From NCBI GenBank assembly GCA_037951165.1, contig JBBDHG010000011.1, positions 870,001-934,000 of the forward strand: a stretch of DNA of 64,000 nucleotides, given 5' to 3'. This stretch comes from Lophius americanus. Taxonomy: Eukaryota; Chordata; Actinopteri; Lophiiformes; Lophiidae. The stretch's first letter is position 1; each line of letters opens with the position of its first letter. The translations under genes and the position numbers were made by a program. Of the stretch, positions 46,601 to 56,690 are shown piece by piece. A model generated the notes under the pieces. The model saw nothing but the letters and a program-made list of their open reading frames with translations. It had not been told where the DNA came from and made no database searches.

Positions 46601-49600
46601 AGAGGAGGTAGGGCCTCATCCCCTTTTGCTAATTGTCACAGGTTATGAATATTTTTCTTTCGGTATAAACATCCTTGATCTGATTTCACAGGGCCTGATG
46701 CAGAACTGCAACCAGATGCACGCCTGCTATCTGTTCCAGCAGGACAAACACTACGACCTTTCCTATGACACCGGAGACAAAGCGTTGCAGTGTGGACGCC
46801 ACGTGGACATCTTCAAACTGTGGCTTATGTGGAGAGCTAAAGTAAGAAAAAGCTGATATGAAAGTCAGAAATGTTGATTATCATATCACACATTTATTTG
46901 GGTTACAAAGTAATTCTGAGGGGCTATTTAAGTTTTATGATAGTAAATGATCTTGACAGCGATTTTATTTGCTTTAATCGAAAAAATGAATTCATTGGAA
47001 AATAGAGCTGTGTTGTCTTCCCCAGCAGTAAGGGTATACACCCAAAAAATCCCCAATACCCTGCATTGTACAAACAATCGCCCTGATTCAACTCCTCAAA
47101 ATAAGTTTCTTGCAGAGCATGTTTCGTTAAATAAAAAGCTATTTGATATGATAATATACCAAACAGACCTCTTCAAGTCGATTCATATGCACTACATTTA
47201 GACAAAACTGGGCCAATAGTTAAGAAGTAATTTTCAAAAAAGTGTTTTTGTAAACAAAAGCCCCCCATGGTGATGAAAAAATCAACTATTAGAGTAAGAC
47301 ACAACTTAGAAAATATGGATCTCTTGTAGCCGATTCATATGCCACATTTTGACTGAATCGGACCAATGGGTGAGAAATTATGGTTTGAAAACATATGAAG
47401 ATGTAGTTGTATATTTCTAACCCATAACATGATAATATGTACATGAATAATGTGAATAGTAAGTTTACAGCAGCACACATCTCCAGCAAAGCACAAGAAT
47501 CCCCTTTAAGTAAATGAAAATAATTGATATATTGTTGTTACAAGAATCACATAATATAAATAAATATTCTAACCTAAAAAACTCTTCTTTGACAGGGCAC
47601 CATCGGGTTCGAGGCTCAGATCGATAAGTGCTTGGAGCTGTCGGACTACCTCTACAATAAAATCAAAGACAGGGAAGGATATGAGATGGTCTTTGACGGG
47701 AAAGTATGTCTGCATTTAACTCCCACTCTCCACAAACATAATTCATCCAGAGCAACAGTAATTAGGCCGAAGTAGCCAACATTAGCCCGTGTTGCTTCTT
47801 GAGCCTGGGTGTATTCAGTGTCATTATGGGTGACTTGATTGGCACACTGCGCGCTCCAGCTTTGTGTTGGATGAGCGCCATTTTACTTCCAGCGGCCAGT
47901 ATAATGTGCTGCTATTATGTTTACTGAATAGCATAACGACCTGTAATTGCTCATATGCATATGAATAGGCTGTTGCCTGTAATATCCACTACCAAGCAAA
48001 GCCGTGACAGCACAGTGGTAGAGGGGTAGGACAGCATTATTACGCTAAAAAGTCCTATGAAAGGAGCGCTTGGACACCCATAGTCATTAGGAGTAAAAGC
48101 TGTATAATGTTTCAAGGCTTATTGTTCGCCTGCTGAGTCTAAGAGTATCATAACCATGAGGGTGATGGGAAAAAGCCAAGTCCCCTGGGCATCGGCCCAG
48201 GTGTTCACTTGTCTGCGCCTCCCATTGAGCCATTGCATCAATCTGATGCTGAATATACTGGGGGCCAAACCAGCCCTGACTGAGTAAATGGGTCTGGTGT
48301 GCATGGCTAGTCAGCGGTTTGTAATGAATGCTTTCAGCTCACAAGCAGGCAGACTGCTCCAGCAGGGCTCCATATTCTAAAATATAGACCTGTGTGGACC
48401 CTTTGTGCTTAGAGTCTGCAAGAGTAGGTGGGTTACCTCTGTGATTTAGGAAACACAAAATGGATTTCCTTTTTAGCTCCAGATTTATGCATTTTTAAAG
48501 TGAATGGACTCTGGTTACCTACACTATATTTGTTTCCCGGTATCTGTAGAATTTTAGATGTGGGTTATGGGTAAACGTGCATGCATGAATACAGATGTAA
48601 TTGCACAATGATCAGGCATTACACTATGACTGTTGACAAATTAAGAACCATTTTATTGTTACAATGGTTTCTGTCAGTTGGGTAGGATATAAAAGGCAAG
48701 AAGTAACAGGGGCAAAAGTAAGGATTGACTTTGACAAGTGGCAAACTGTGAACGCAAGATGACAGAGTCAGAGCAACTCCAGAACTGCAGGTATTGTTGG
48801 GTGTTCCTGCTCTGTAGTGATCTAAGTAAGGACATATGGTGAACCAGTGAAAGGGTCATTGGCTCCCAAGGCTCATTGAGTAAAACATTATTTCAAAAAA
48901 TGACCTCAGTGGAAGAAATGCCACATGAATTAGGATCCAACCATTCACACTTCCATCACATCAGCAGGAATCGTTTGTCAGATATCTGATCCAGGACCAA
49001 ATATAAAAGTGTCCCAAATCAGAGTAAAAAGATCAGATTCCATGTGGTTTTCAGATCTGATCTCAGCCAAAAGTCAGATTTTGGCCGCATTTTATCATGC
49101 AGTGTGAACGTAACCATATGTGAAAAGTGTCAAAACATAACTCCAAAAGCGGAGGCCACAAATAGACCCAAACAAGAGGGACTTATACTTTGAAAAGGTA
49201 ATTTTCTGTTGTTTGCACACAATTTGGATTCAGAGAAAACGACATGGACAGACGTAGCCACATATGATTGCTACAAAAAAAACATTCCCTCAACCAAAGG
49301 AATGAAAAAAGACAATGGCAAAAGTGCCTCCTCAAAGTTTGAACAGCTAGCATGTGTAGAGAGAACTTTATAGGTAGAGTAAGAAAAGATAAATTATATA
49401 ATTATCAATTTTTCATTAAAAGGGTAAATGTTCGAAATAACTGTGGAACTATACATTCTTTTATTCTCATCTCATGTCAAACCTGTCTGTTCTGTTCCCA
49501 AAGCCTCAGCACACCAACGTCTGCTTCTGGTACCTCCCTCCTGGGATCCGCTACATGGAGGACAAAGAGGAGAAGAAGAAACACTTGCACAAGGTGAGTG

Positions 49601-52161
49601 AGCGGTGATGAATAAAAGACATCTTGATTTTAGAATCTACTAAAACGCACTTTCCTTGTGTAGGAAAATGTCAACTTCCAACAAAAATGGTTCGATTCAA
49701 CTTAAACACTTTACTAAAAGAAATGTGCAACTAATGTGTTGCATCAATGTAAAAACTCAAGCTAGCAACTACGATCTAGTGTAATATCCACTTTACTTCA
49801 GAGTAAAAAGATTTCTTACTTCTACTTCCTGTAACATAAATGCATCTAAATTATTCAAAATAGAGAGTCTTAAAATTTGCAACATAGAAAAAAGGAATCC
49901 CAGGTCATTATTAGAGCGACTGAGTGGTTCAGTCAAAGTGGCAGCCATTTAGAGAGTCCCACAGCAGCAGTGGCCTACTAATTGTCAATTAGGACAAACA
50001 GATGGCGTACGTGCTGGACATACAAAAGAGCTCTGGCCTCTCTCTTTCCATGTGAAGCCATCAGCTATAATCACCCCATGTTTATCACAGCACATCAAAT
50101 GGAAGAGATTTCCTTTTGTTTTTAAAACTTTGATTGGAAAGTATGCTTCACTGAATCTGTTTGGACAGCTTGCTCCTTTCCACAGATTCTAAGATTGAAG
50201 GATTATGTCATGTTGCCCAAATGGTACATTGCGGTAAAACGTTAATAATTGGAAAATTGCCGAAAGAGTGATTTGATGGAAGCATCTAATTGATTATTTT
50301 ACAGAAAGTGCAGGGCTGTTACTGACTTCAGGGCACCTGCAAGAGATCTGGAGATCTTGACGGATGTGTTGAGTGTTATCCACGTCACACAAGTCTCTAT
50401 ATACACTCAGAAAAATAATTCTTTGAATTAAATAAAAAAATTTGAAAGTATTTCCACATGTTTAATTGGGTTTCTGTCATTAAAAAGCATGTATATTGAT
50501 CTAACTAACCTACTATATTAGTTGGCTCAGTAAAATTATTTTGGGTTGATTCAACTTTTGAAGTTACTTTGTTCAATCCAACAAACAAACTTGTGCTGAA
50601 AGAAAACCATTTTATAAATCCAAATTAATCAATTTGAGTGCTTAACAGATGCAGAAATTTACATTTACATCTTTGCTCTCTAAAAATGGCTATGTGGCTA
50701 AATATTTCTATGCCAGTCCTAAATGATGCATCACGATTATCTGAAAACAGAAAATTATTTAATAAAATAAATAAAAAGGCTGCATATGGCCAAGTGGAAT
50801 TCTGACCTTAAAATCAGAATTTTTTTAAATGATAATGTAACCCCATATGAGAGTAAAATCAGATTTCGTAGTTTTAAGCTAAGCCAAGTATGAATTCTGA
50901 GATTTAAGTCAGATTTCTGAGAATGAAATTAGAATTTGAAAAGAAAACTCTTCTGCATATTGAAGTAAATGTAAAAGCCAACCAAGTGAACAGCCAAAGA
51001 TCAATACCAACAACAGTACATATAATGCAAAAAAAGTCAAATATAAAAAATGTACAGGGTGGGAGGTTTGGTACAAGAGTAAATCCAAAATGCAAATTTA
51101 ATCATTTAAATCAAAGAGCAACAAAATTCAAAAATCAAACACAGAGAAAATGTACTTGAAAGCAGGCACAAAGGATTTGAGAAAAAAAGAGGGAAAAATA
51201 ATGAAACATGTGACCCAATATCAACAGCACGCTCCCAGAGAAAACAGAAACACACAGGCTTGTAAACATAGTATACCACAAATCGAAAGTTACAGTTCAT
51301 TATAGAACCAGTTTGCCAGCAGCAAATCCAAAACCCTTCCTGAGCATGGCGGGAAGTGCAGAAAACTTCTGAAGGAAGGAAGCTGGAGCTCTGTACTGGA
51401 ATCTGGATACATGGGTGCATGGATGCGGATGGCTGGCTGAATTCCTGGCAATGGGTTGATGTGTACTATAGACTGAAGGTTTGGAACAGAGATTGTCGAA
51501 ACTACCGGTGGCTAGAGACCAGAAGCTTGGATAGGAGGGTCCATGTCAACTTGAGACCGGCACCTGCGATCACAGGTTCCAGAGCCAACTTGAGACCACA
51601 AGCTGGGATTGGAGGGTGGACGACCAATTGTGGACCAGCACCTGCGATTGGAGGGTCCACCGCCAACGAGAGACCAGAAGCAGGGATTGGAGGGTCCACT
51701 TCCAACAGGAGATCAGAAACTTGGATTATAGGGGTCCATTGGCAACCTACTGGTAATCCGTAGGTGAATAATCCATGACCTTTTTTGACTGGTCCTCTGA
51801 GGGAGATACTGAAGCTTCTCCATCATTCTTCACCTCGCAGCTCTGAATCTGAATATTTTTTTTGGGGCTTACTTATGAGTTTAAAAATAAATACCTGCCA
51901 AAGTTCACCAAAAAAATCAACATAAACTGTCATCAGAGGAATTGTAATTCTTTGAAACTACAAATTAAGTTTTATCGGATCTTTCAGGTGGCTCCGGTGA
52001 TTAAGGCCAGGATGATGGAATATGGGACAACCATGGTCAGCTACCAACCACAAGGAGACAAGGTCAACTTTTTCCGCATGGTGATCTCAAATCCGGCTGC
52101 TACCTTCGAGGATATCGATTTTCTTATTGAGGAGATTGAACGGCTCGGCCAAGACCTATAA
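36251..52161 (+). CDS. gad2: Glutamate decarboxylase 2 (GAD65), 16 exons
   Basis: PLP-dependent enzyme converting L-glutamate to GABA plus CO2. The GAD65 form is anchored to synaptic vesicle membranes through its N-terminal part (family knowledge). Sixteen exons join to 583 codons and a TAA stop; human GAD65 has 585 residues. The start ATG at 36251 has A at -3 and G at +4 and begins MASQGFWS, like human MASPGSGFWS. Visible: N-terminal Cys30 and Cys46, equivalent to the palmitoylated Cys30/45; the Cys-rich CSCNKSCNC; PLP-ring HVD (D362); PLP lysine in NPHK (K394, human K396); catalytic-loop Tyr in MHACYLF (Y423). The N-terminal AWCQ...KLC layout separates it from gad1. Oddities: a GC-AG intron, and Gly363 after D362 where Ala is usual. 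Confidence 0.97.
36545..36578. repeat. (CT)n tract serving as polypyrimidine tract
   Basis: About 15 CT units running straight into the CTTCCAG acceptor of gad2 exon 2. Confidence 0.9.
36583..36645 (+). CDS. gad2: gad2 exon 2, membrane-targeting N-terminus
   Basis: Acceptor TTCCAG|CCAGG, donor G|GTATGT. Reads PRAWCQAAAQKFSGGLGSKL then C, matching human ARAWCQVAQKFTGGIGNKLC. Holds the two cysteines palmitoylated in mammals. Confidence 0.95.
36791..36931 (+). CDS. gad2: gad2 exon 3, Cys-rich N-terminal segment
   Basis: Acceptor TAAAAG|CGCTA, donor G|GTACAG. Reads ALLNVGEVEKAADPAATQPP, then GTCSCNKSCNCTKAGF. Human has CACDQKPCSCSK here. Confidence 0.92.
36932..37508 (+). other. gad2 intron 3, no recognised content
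   Basis: 577 bases of AT-rich sequence. The open frame leading into exon 4 is intronic read-through. Confidence 0.6.
37509..37742 (+). CDS. gad2: gad2 exon 4
   Basis: Acceptor TTTACAG|ACCTG, donor G|GTGGGC. Reads DLLPATDGDTKTMTFLQEVV, SFDRETKVIDFHYPNELLQ, NWELQDQPTNLDDIL and TLKYAIKT. Start of the PLP-decarboxylase fold. Confidence 0.97.
37743..38765 (+). other. gad2 intron 4, no recognised content
   Basis: AT-rich, with short poly-T and (ATT) runs. No repeat family or exon seen. Confidence 0.6.
38766..38856 (+). CDS. gad2: gad2 exon 5
   Basis: Acceptor CTCAG|CCCAC, donor AT|GTAAGT. Reads AHPRYFNQLSTGLDMVGLAA and DWLTSTANTN. Ends with AT of a split Met. Confidence 0.97.
38857..40968 (+). 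other. gad2 intron 5
   Basis: Holds repeat-like 'TACTGTAA' words (39505-39830, 40855-40895) and an interrupted (AC)n at 40259-40303. Otherwise unique AT-rich sequence. Confidence 0.55.
40259..40303. repeat. (AC)n microsatellite
   Basis: About 20 AC units with one AAAC break. Confidence 0.9.
40969..41081 (+). CDS. gad2: gad2 exon 6
   Basis: Acceptor CGCAG|GTTCA, donor G|GTATGC. Reads FTYEVAPVFVLLEYVTLKKM and GRGDGIFSP. Confidence 0.97.
41082..41533 (+). other. gad2 intron 6, no recognised content
   Basis: Short (GT)n at about 41150-41168 only. Confidence 0.6.
41534..41649 (+). CDS. gad2: gad2 exon 7
   Basis: Acceptor CCTCTAG|GTGGT, donor CAT|GTAGGA. Reads GGAISNMYAMLLARFKMFPE and SSVPRLVAFTSEH. 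Ends in phase 0. Confidence 0.97.
41650..42236 (+). other. gad2 intron 7
   Basis: Interrupted (GT)n runs at about 41791-41812 and 41937-41973. Nothing else seen. Confidence 0.6.
42237..42316 (+). CDS. gad2: gad2 exon 8
   Basis: Acceptor CTTTAG|AGT, donor AG|GTAAAT. Reads SHFSIKKGAAALGIGTESVI and CIKVDQ. Ends with two bases of Ser. Confidence 0.96.
42338..42640 (+). mobile_element. Tc1-like transposon, 5' fragment
   Basis: Begins ACTGATCAGCCATAACATTA, the end wording of an abundant fish Tc1 family, then AGAAGTTGATGTTTTTGAAG and CAGGAAAAATGTTC. Transposase frame destroyed. Related remnants are at 48608-48885 and 58640-59265. Confidence 0.75.
43351..43405 (+). CDS. gad2: gad2 exon 9
   Basis: Acceptor TTTGCAG|TGGT, donor AAG|GTAATG. 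Reads GKMIPADLERRILEAKQK. Ends in phase 0. Confidence 0.96.
43406..43810 (+). other. gad2 intron 9; (AT)n only
   Basis: 405 bases with an (AT)n tract at 43659-43686. Confidence 0.6.
43659..43686. repeat. (AT)n microsatellite
   Basis: Fourteen AT units. Confidence 0.9.
43811..43927 (+). CDS. gad2: gad2 exon 10, PLP-binding HVD
   Basis: Acceptor TGTGCAG|GGT, donor GAT|GTGAGT. Reads GFVPFFVSATAGTTVYGAFD and ICKKYNVWMHVD. The final Asp pairs with the PLP ring nitrogen in this fold. 39 codons. Confidence 0.97.
45050..45460 (+). mobile_element. LINE 3' end fragment (L2/Rex-like)
   Basis: Encodes STNQMLLDIPWSKLRTCDDW then AFAATAPNLSNELP, the C-terminal ORF2 pattern (..P.S.L...GD.AF....P.LWN.LP). 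It ends with GTGCTTTATAAATGAACAGT and GACTTGACTTGATT, the typical 3' tail. Stops interrupt the frame. Confidence 0.75.
45806..46010 (+). mobile_element. LINE reverse-transcriptase fragment
   Basis: Encodes SNRTFLIAIVTVSSSVAPLI, then DVPHGSILGPLLIA, a decayed form of CGVPQGSILGPLLF. It is followed by the CAACCAAACTGTTGAGC segment shared with 9436-9540. Confidence 0.75.
46361..46425 (+). CDS. gad2: gad2 exon 11, with GC donor
   Basis: Acceptor CTGTCAG|GGT, donor AG|GCAAGT: a GC-AG intron with an otherwise perfect donor. Reads GAWGGSLLMSRRHRWKLDGV and E. Residue 363 is Gly where GADs usually have Ala (HVDAAWGGG). Confidence 0.94.
46529..46607 (+). CDS. gad2: gad2 exon 12, PLP lysine
   Basis: Acceptor CTTCAG|GGCC, donor GAG|GTAGGG. 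Reads ANSVTWNPHKMMSVPLQCSA then LLVREE. The Lys of NPHK forms the Schiff base with PLP. Confidence 0.97.
46692..46841 (+). CDS. gad2: gad2 exon 13, catalytic loop
   Basis: Acceptor TTCACAG|GGC, donor AAA|GTAAGA. Reads GLMQNCNQMHACYLFQQDKH, YDLSYDTGDKALQCGRHVD and FKLWLMWRAK. 50 codons. Confidence 0.97.
46985..47380 (-). repeat. Unclassified dispersed repeat, inverted copy
   Basis: GTTGTCTTCCCCAGCAGTAA, AAGTCGATTCATATGCACTA and CCGATTCATATGCCACATTT, parallel to 32227-32470 and 56460-56690. Confidence 0.7.
47596..47703 (+). CDS. gad2: gad2 exon 14
   Basis: Acceptor TTGACAG|GGC, donor AAA|GTATGT. Reads GTIGFEAQIDKCLELSDYLY and DREGYEMVFDGK. Confidence 0.97.
47704..49503 (+). other. gad2 intron 14
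   Basis: 1800 bases. Contains the Tc1 remnant at 48608-48885. Positions 48960-49130 resemble a short fish repeat ('CAGTGTGAACGTAACC'), not delimited. Confidence 0.5.
48608..48885 (+). mobile_element. Tc1-like transposon remnant
   Basis: Begins ATGATCAGGCATTACACTAT. Later GACAAGTGGCAAACTGTGAA, TGGTGAACCAGTGAAAGGGT and CAAGGCTCATTGA follow the order of fish Tc1 elements. Frame decayed. Confidence 0.7.
49504..49593 (+). CDS. gad2: gad2 exon 15
   Basis: Acceptor CCAAAG|CCT, donor AAG|GTGAGT. Reads PQHTNVCFWYLPPGIRYMED then KEEKKKHLHK. 30 codons. Confidence 0.96.
51480..51745. repeat. 39-bp minisatellite in gad2 intron 15
   Basis: About six units of 39 bases built on GGAGGGTCCACCGCCAACGA then GAGACCAGAAGCAGGGATT. 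A multiple of three keeps frames open on both strands (for example GIGGSTANERPEA), but there is no start or splice support. Confidence 0.9.
51988..52161 (+). CDS. gad2: gad2 exon 16, C-terminus
   Basis: Acceptor TTTCAG|GTG. Reads VAPVIKARMMEYGTTMVSYQ, KVNFFRMVISNPAATFEDID and FLIEEIERLGQDL, then TAA at 52159-52161. Near-identical to human except FEDID for HQDID. Confidence 0.98.
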   Translation: MAPVIKARMMEYGTTMVSYQPQGDKVNFFRMVISNPAATFEDIDFLIEEIERLGQDL

Positions 52162-53284
52162 GACTCATCTCACCAAATCCTCTTGTACATTCCCTCTTTG
52201 ACGGATGAAATGTTTGTCGTGAATGTACCGGTAATTTGTTTATTCTTTTCATTTTGCTCTCTTTCCTCCAAAGTCACATATTTAAGAGTATATTTAAGGA
52301 AAAAAAAAGATATATCCATATATTATGTATTGTAGCTTTGCCGTCGGCTAACGGGGTCCAAAGCTATGTAAAAGTACTTTTGTCTGCCTTTTCTCTAGTG
52401 TAGTTGATCCCAGAGTGGTGTCAGTGGCGTAACTTTACATGTACTTTATGTGATATGAAATGCTCGTGCAATAGGCGGATGAGGAAGAGTTTATTTTTCG
52501 ATCGTTTCTCATTTGCCGACTATGTTGTTAAGTGCCAGCTGTAGTTGTGTTTTATCGTAACTTGCATTTTAAACTTCTAGTTTAAAACAAAAACCAAGCA
52601 CTTCACTTTACCTCAACTTAATCAACTGCCTATACATCCACACACAGTAGTTCAACAGCGGGTTTGGACGATGTTCTCTGGTCTGGCTATGAGTAGCAGT
52701 ATCAGCACATTTTAATACAAGGATCCTGACCGCAACAGCAATCTGTACAAACAAGGGCATGAAACAGTTCTCATATACAACACTACTCAATTCAAAGCAT
52801 TTATCAAGGCACTTTGGTCCATTACCGCAACTTCTCACAGTTTGGTCTGCTGCTTATAATTCTAGTCAATGTTGTTGCTTGTTTTGTATATTATATAACT
52901 ATTTCTTCTCTGTTCACCCACTAGTGTTTCCAAGGTGGCGGTTTGTTGAATCCATTTTGTTTGAGGCACATATCAAAATAGCATTTCCAACCAGGCTGTA
53001 TATTTAAGTGTGCTTTACTTTTCATGATAGTTACCATAAATGAGACTAACCAACACCAACATATAAGGTAATATGAAGTTTCTTTAATCCAAACCCAATT
53101 TGTTAAAACAATCAGCGTGTTTAATTGTTTCGGTTTATATTGATTTAGTCTTCCTTTAGCACTCTGAAATCAAACTGTCTAGCCATGCCAAAGGAATCGA
53201 CTTAAAGTCCAATGGGTCAGACTCTGTTGGTGGCACCTAAGATTCCTAGTCTTGATTTTGTTTTTGGTAATGATGGAGCACGAG

Positions 53285-53290
53285 AATAAA
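53285..53290 (+). terminator. gad2: gad2 proximal poly(A) signal candidate
   Basis: AATAAA 1.1 kb after the stop. Could give a shorter mRNA form. Confidence 0.35.
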
Positions 53291-56078
53291 GGCTGGATTG
53301 CCAGCTGGGTAAAATAGGGCCGTCTGACAAGCTCAATGTTTTTGTTAATCCAATTTACTGCAAAATGGCCACGCTAACCTTAAAAAGCTCTATGATTTTG
53401 GTTAATCTTGTGGCCTTGTCTTGTAAAAGAACAAGAACTTTCGCTAACAGGGTCTACTGGTTCATCCAGTCATAAAGGAGATGGTCTCTCAGGCCAGTGG
53501 GCGTCACATGACGTGCAGTACCAGCTGTGTCCACCGCTCCAAAAACTCTGCACAGACCAACTTCGTTCCACTAATGTGTCCACACTGAGTACAATGGAAA
53601 TTTTCTTCCTTGCTTGCCTCATTAGTGAAAATGCCTCTCTGGGATAAATCCAGTTTAGTTGCGTCACTAGTGGGAGTAATATGAACCTAATACTCTTAAC
53701 AGGTAACTGACGTTGCGATGTGACACCCTTCAACTGCCAGCCAGCTACCACAACGTTCAATCTCGGGAGTTATAATGTCCTATAGTGACGTCCAGCCATG
53801 TCAGGGAGGGAGAAAGTCATGTCGATAGGCTATTGCAACACACCATCATGCAAATTTCCCAATTTGAATAACTTCAGCTTCGCCCAGTAAAAATTTGCAT
53901 CTACTCGCGTCTTACTTGTGGCTTTGCAGTGAAAAATTTGCTTCATTTTTGGTGTGAACACACCTTTAGTCACTTTATGTCAACATATGGGACCGGTAAT
54001 ATTAAAAGCACATATAGAACATAAGTGATTACAACTTTAATGGTTGAAACCCTTCATCTACAGGACCTAGATGGGAGAGGTTATTTGTCATTGTAGTTTG
54101 GGTGAGTATTTAATGACAAACTGAGAATGTGATGAATCAAGAAATGAGACAATAACCCTGTTTTGCAGCGACTGTATTCCTGATGACTTGCACTAAATCA
54201 TCGAGGAAGGAGGATTATCCTTTAGCATTGCAACTGAGATTTCTTCTTTATTCATTCACTAGCAATATTAAACATGGGTCCAATCTATACACCCTGAAAA
54301 AATGGTTAAAAAAATTAATAAAAAAACACTGGGTTTAATTTTACAATATTTTACGATAATCAATTTTCCTACTAGGCTCAGTAGTAAGCATGCTCATAGT
54401 AGGCAGGTCAGTTTGATGGAAGGTGAACCTTGGTTTTAAATAGCAGAGGTTCTGTAGCATTGTTAGTAGAAGAAATTAGAAAAGCACAATTTGCTCGACA
54501 TGGATGCTCAGTGTACAATCACTTTTGATCATAGATTGTAAATAGTATTTCGAGATGTCCTAAGTACATATCTTTGTGTACACATAAATGTATATAAGAC
54601 ATATAACCAGAGACTATTTGTGAGGTAAATTTATTCATATTTTCTCTATCTCTATATATAGATTACCTGTATTTTCATTCCATTTAGTCCAAAAGGCTTT
54701 TTTCCTGCGTGTGTGTATGTTTGTCGGATATTTGACTCAAATCGTGGCTCTTCTAGCTATTTCAAAGACAACATGTTTCAGGGACTGGCTTTACACGAAA
54801 TGGACCGATCTCACCTTGAAATACTTCCTAGTCTTGCTCAGAGACTCCGGTGTTGAGATTTTAAACAAATATGCAAAGCCATTTTGACTCTGAAGCACTG
54901 TGTTTTTCGTGCACAAGTGAAACTTGACGGTATGTGCCATTGTGTACCTTAGTGTGTTTGTAACTGTGTTGCCTTAGTATAAATCTGCCAATATTGTCTC
55001 GTTTCCCTCCAGAGGGGAGGTTGTGCACTTTAGAGTATACACATGACCTTATAATGTGCAACGTCCAATGGTTGTTCATAAGTTGGTGTTTTAAAAAAAA
55101 TGCTCAAAAATGTAACTTAAGCTCTTTGGTCTGAATGTGTCATGAATCAAGGGTCTGTTGTAGATATTATAAAGCTTCCTGATGAAGTGTCCGACATCCC
55201 GAGATGGAGTTCAAAATACTTTTTAGATTTACAAGTCTTCTTGATTGTGTTTATTTTGGAAAATTGGCGTACAAACTGTGACAAAGACAACATCGGTGAC
55301 AAAGGAATCTCACTGTGGTAGTCATGGAAAGCCAGAAATGTCGTTCCTCTTGCTGCTGCCTCTGCCGCTGCTGCTCGACTCGCTTCCTTTGCACGTGCAT
55401 GCACTGCCTTGCCTATCCAGCTTGTTTGAGTTTCCTATCTATTTCTATCTATATAAATATATATATATATATGTATGTATACACCTATAATAAAAGCAGT
55501 ATATGTAGCTCCTGTAATTACTGTAGTGTCTAACGTATAGCTTAGCTTGTAGATTAGTGCACCGTCGCTCTGGCCTTTACTTGTGGTCGCTGTGTCTTGG
55601 GCTTCCTGTAATGTTTCTCTGTGCTGCCAGCATGCTAACCTCGCCTATAGCATTGTATTCCTCTCTGCGCTTGATCTATCTCTATCCTCCGCCTCTTCTC
55701 TCTCTTCTGCTTGAAGACCGTCGCCGCTCCGACGTATTATATCTATGTGTGTAGTCCCTCTGCATGTCTCTCTGAAAGCTTCTCTCTGCTCGGCGCCTTA
55801 ACCTTTTCTCTCTCTCTCTTTCTCTGTCGCTTCGCTCTCCGGTAGCAGTAACAGTGTGTCCTCGCAATTTCCTCCAGCGTTTCTTGGCTACTTTCTGTCG
55901 TTCTGTTTGCGCGTCTGACACCCTATGTTGGCTCGCGTCATGGTGCCACAACGTCACAATTTATAATTTACGTCCATCAAGGCCCTTGTCTTTATGGGAT
56001 GTAAAGGAAATGGAATTTTAGATTTGATTGTCCAAATGCTTGTTCAATGCAAATGTTGTGAGCCTTCAACAAGTATAA

Positions 56079-56118
56079 AATAAACCCTGTATTCTCGACC
56101 TCGACCACTCAGAATAAA
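56079..56118 (+). terminator. gad2: gad2 distal poly(A) signal cluster
   Basis: AATAAA at 56079-56084 and 56113-56118, with another at 56217-56222. Dispersed repeats begin shortly after. Confidence 0.45.
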
Positions 56119-56439
56119 GATCGGAGCAATTTTGGATCACGCATTCTGCAAACTGCTGTCCTAGCTTCTCTCCAACATTTGTTTGTCCTGAGCGATGTTA
56201 CTGTTGGAAGAATATAAATAAATATTGTCCAAAGAAATAGTATTGGATTTTCTACTTTTTTCTTTTTCACTTTTCTTCATTTGTCATGCAGTCAGTTATT
56301 CAGATTAATTCTGTAAGTGACTACAGAATACTCAGAAAGAACAAACTCGGTTTACGTATTACGTCATCACAACTAACATCGATGGTTCCATGATAGTTTG
56401 ACTGTCATAATATGACTCCATTAAAACCTACAACCATAT

Positions 56440-56690
56440 TCTGACATCCAGGCCAACGCTGTTGTTCCCAGCAGTAGGGTATATCCCTGAAAACCCCAAT
56501 CCACTGCCTGGTATAAGCCATCCTTTTGTTGAACTCCACAAAATTAAATGTGAAGTTATGTCTGAACAATAGTTAGGTTTTGTAAAAAATCTCCTCCTAA
56601 TGAGTAAAATATGGACCATTATTGTAAAAAAAAATTAGATCTCCTCGATTTAGGACCAGATTCAGGAATTCTGTCTTGAGAACTGTTATA
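56440..56690 (-). repeat. Unclassified dispersed repeat, inverted copy
   Basis: GTTGTTCCCAGCAGTAGGGT, TGTTGAACTCCACAAAATTA and TAGATCTCCTCG, parallel to 32227 and 46990. Confidence 0.65.

Larger units (their letters stand above)
52162..56240 (+). other. gad2: Probable long gad2 3' UTR
   Basis: About 4.1 kb with no recognised transposon, unlike the flanks. Contains Pumilio-type words TGTAAATA (near 54537) and TGTATATA (near 54590). AATAAA signals are at 53285, then clustered at 56079, 56113 and 56217. The cluster after a long repeat-poor stretch is the likely end. No transcript evidence. Confidence 0.5.

Noticed and set aside
51356..51763. 135-codon frame and its antisense partner
   Set aside because: Produced by the 39-base minisatellite; no splice or homology support.
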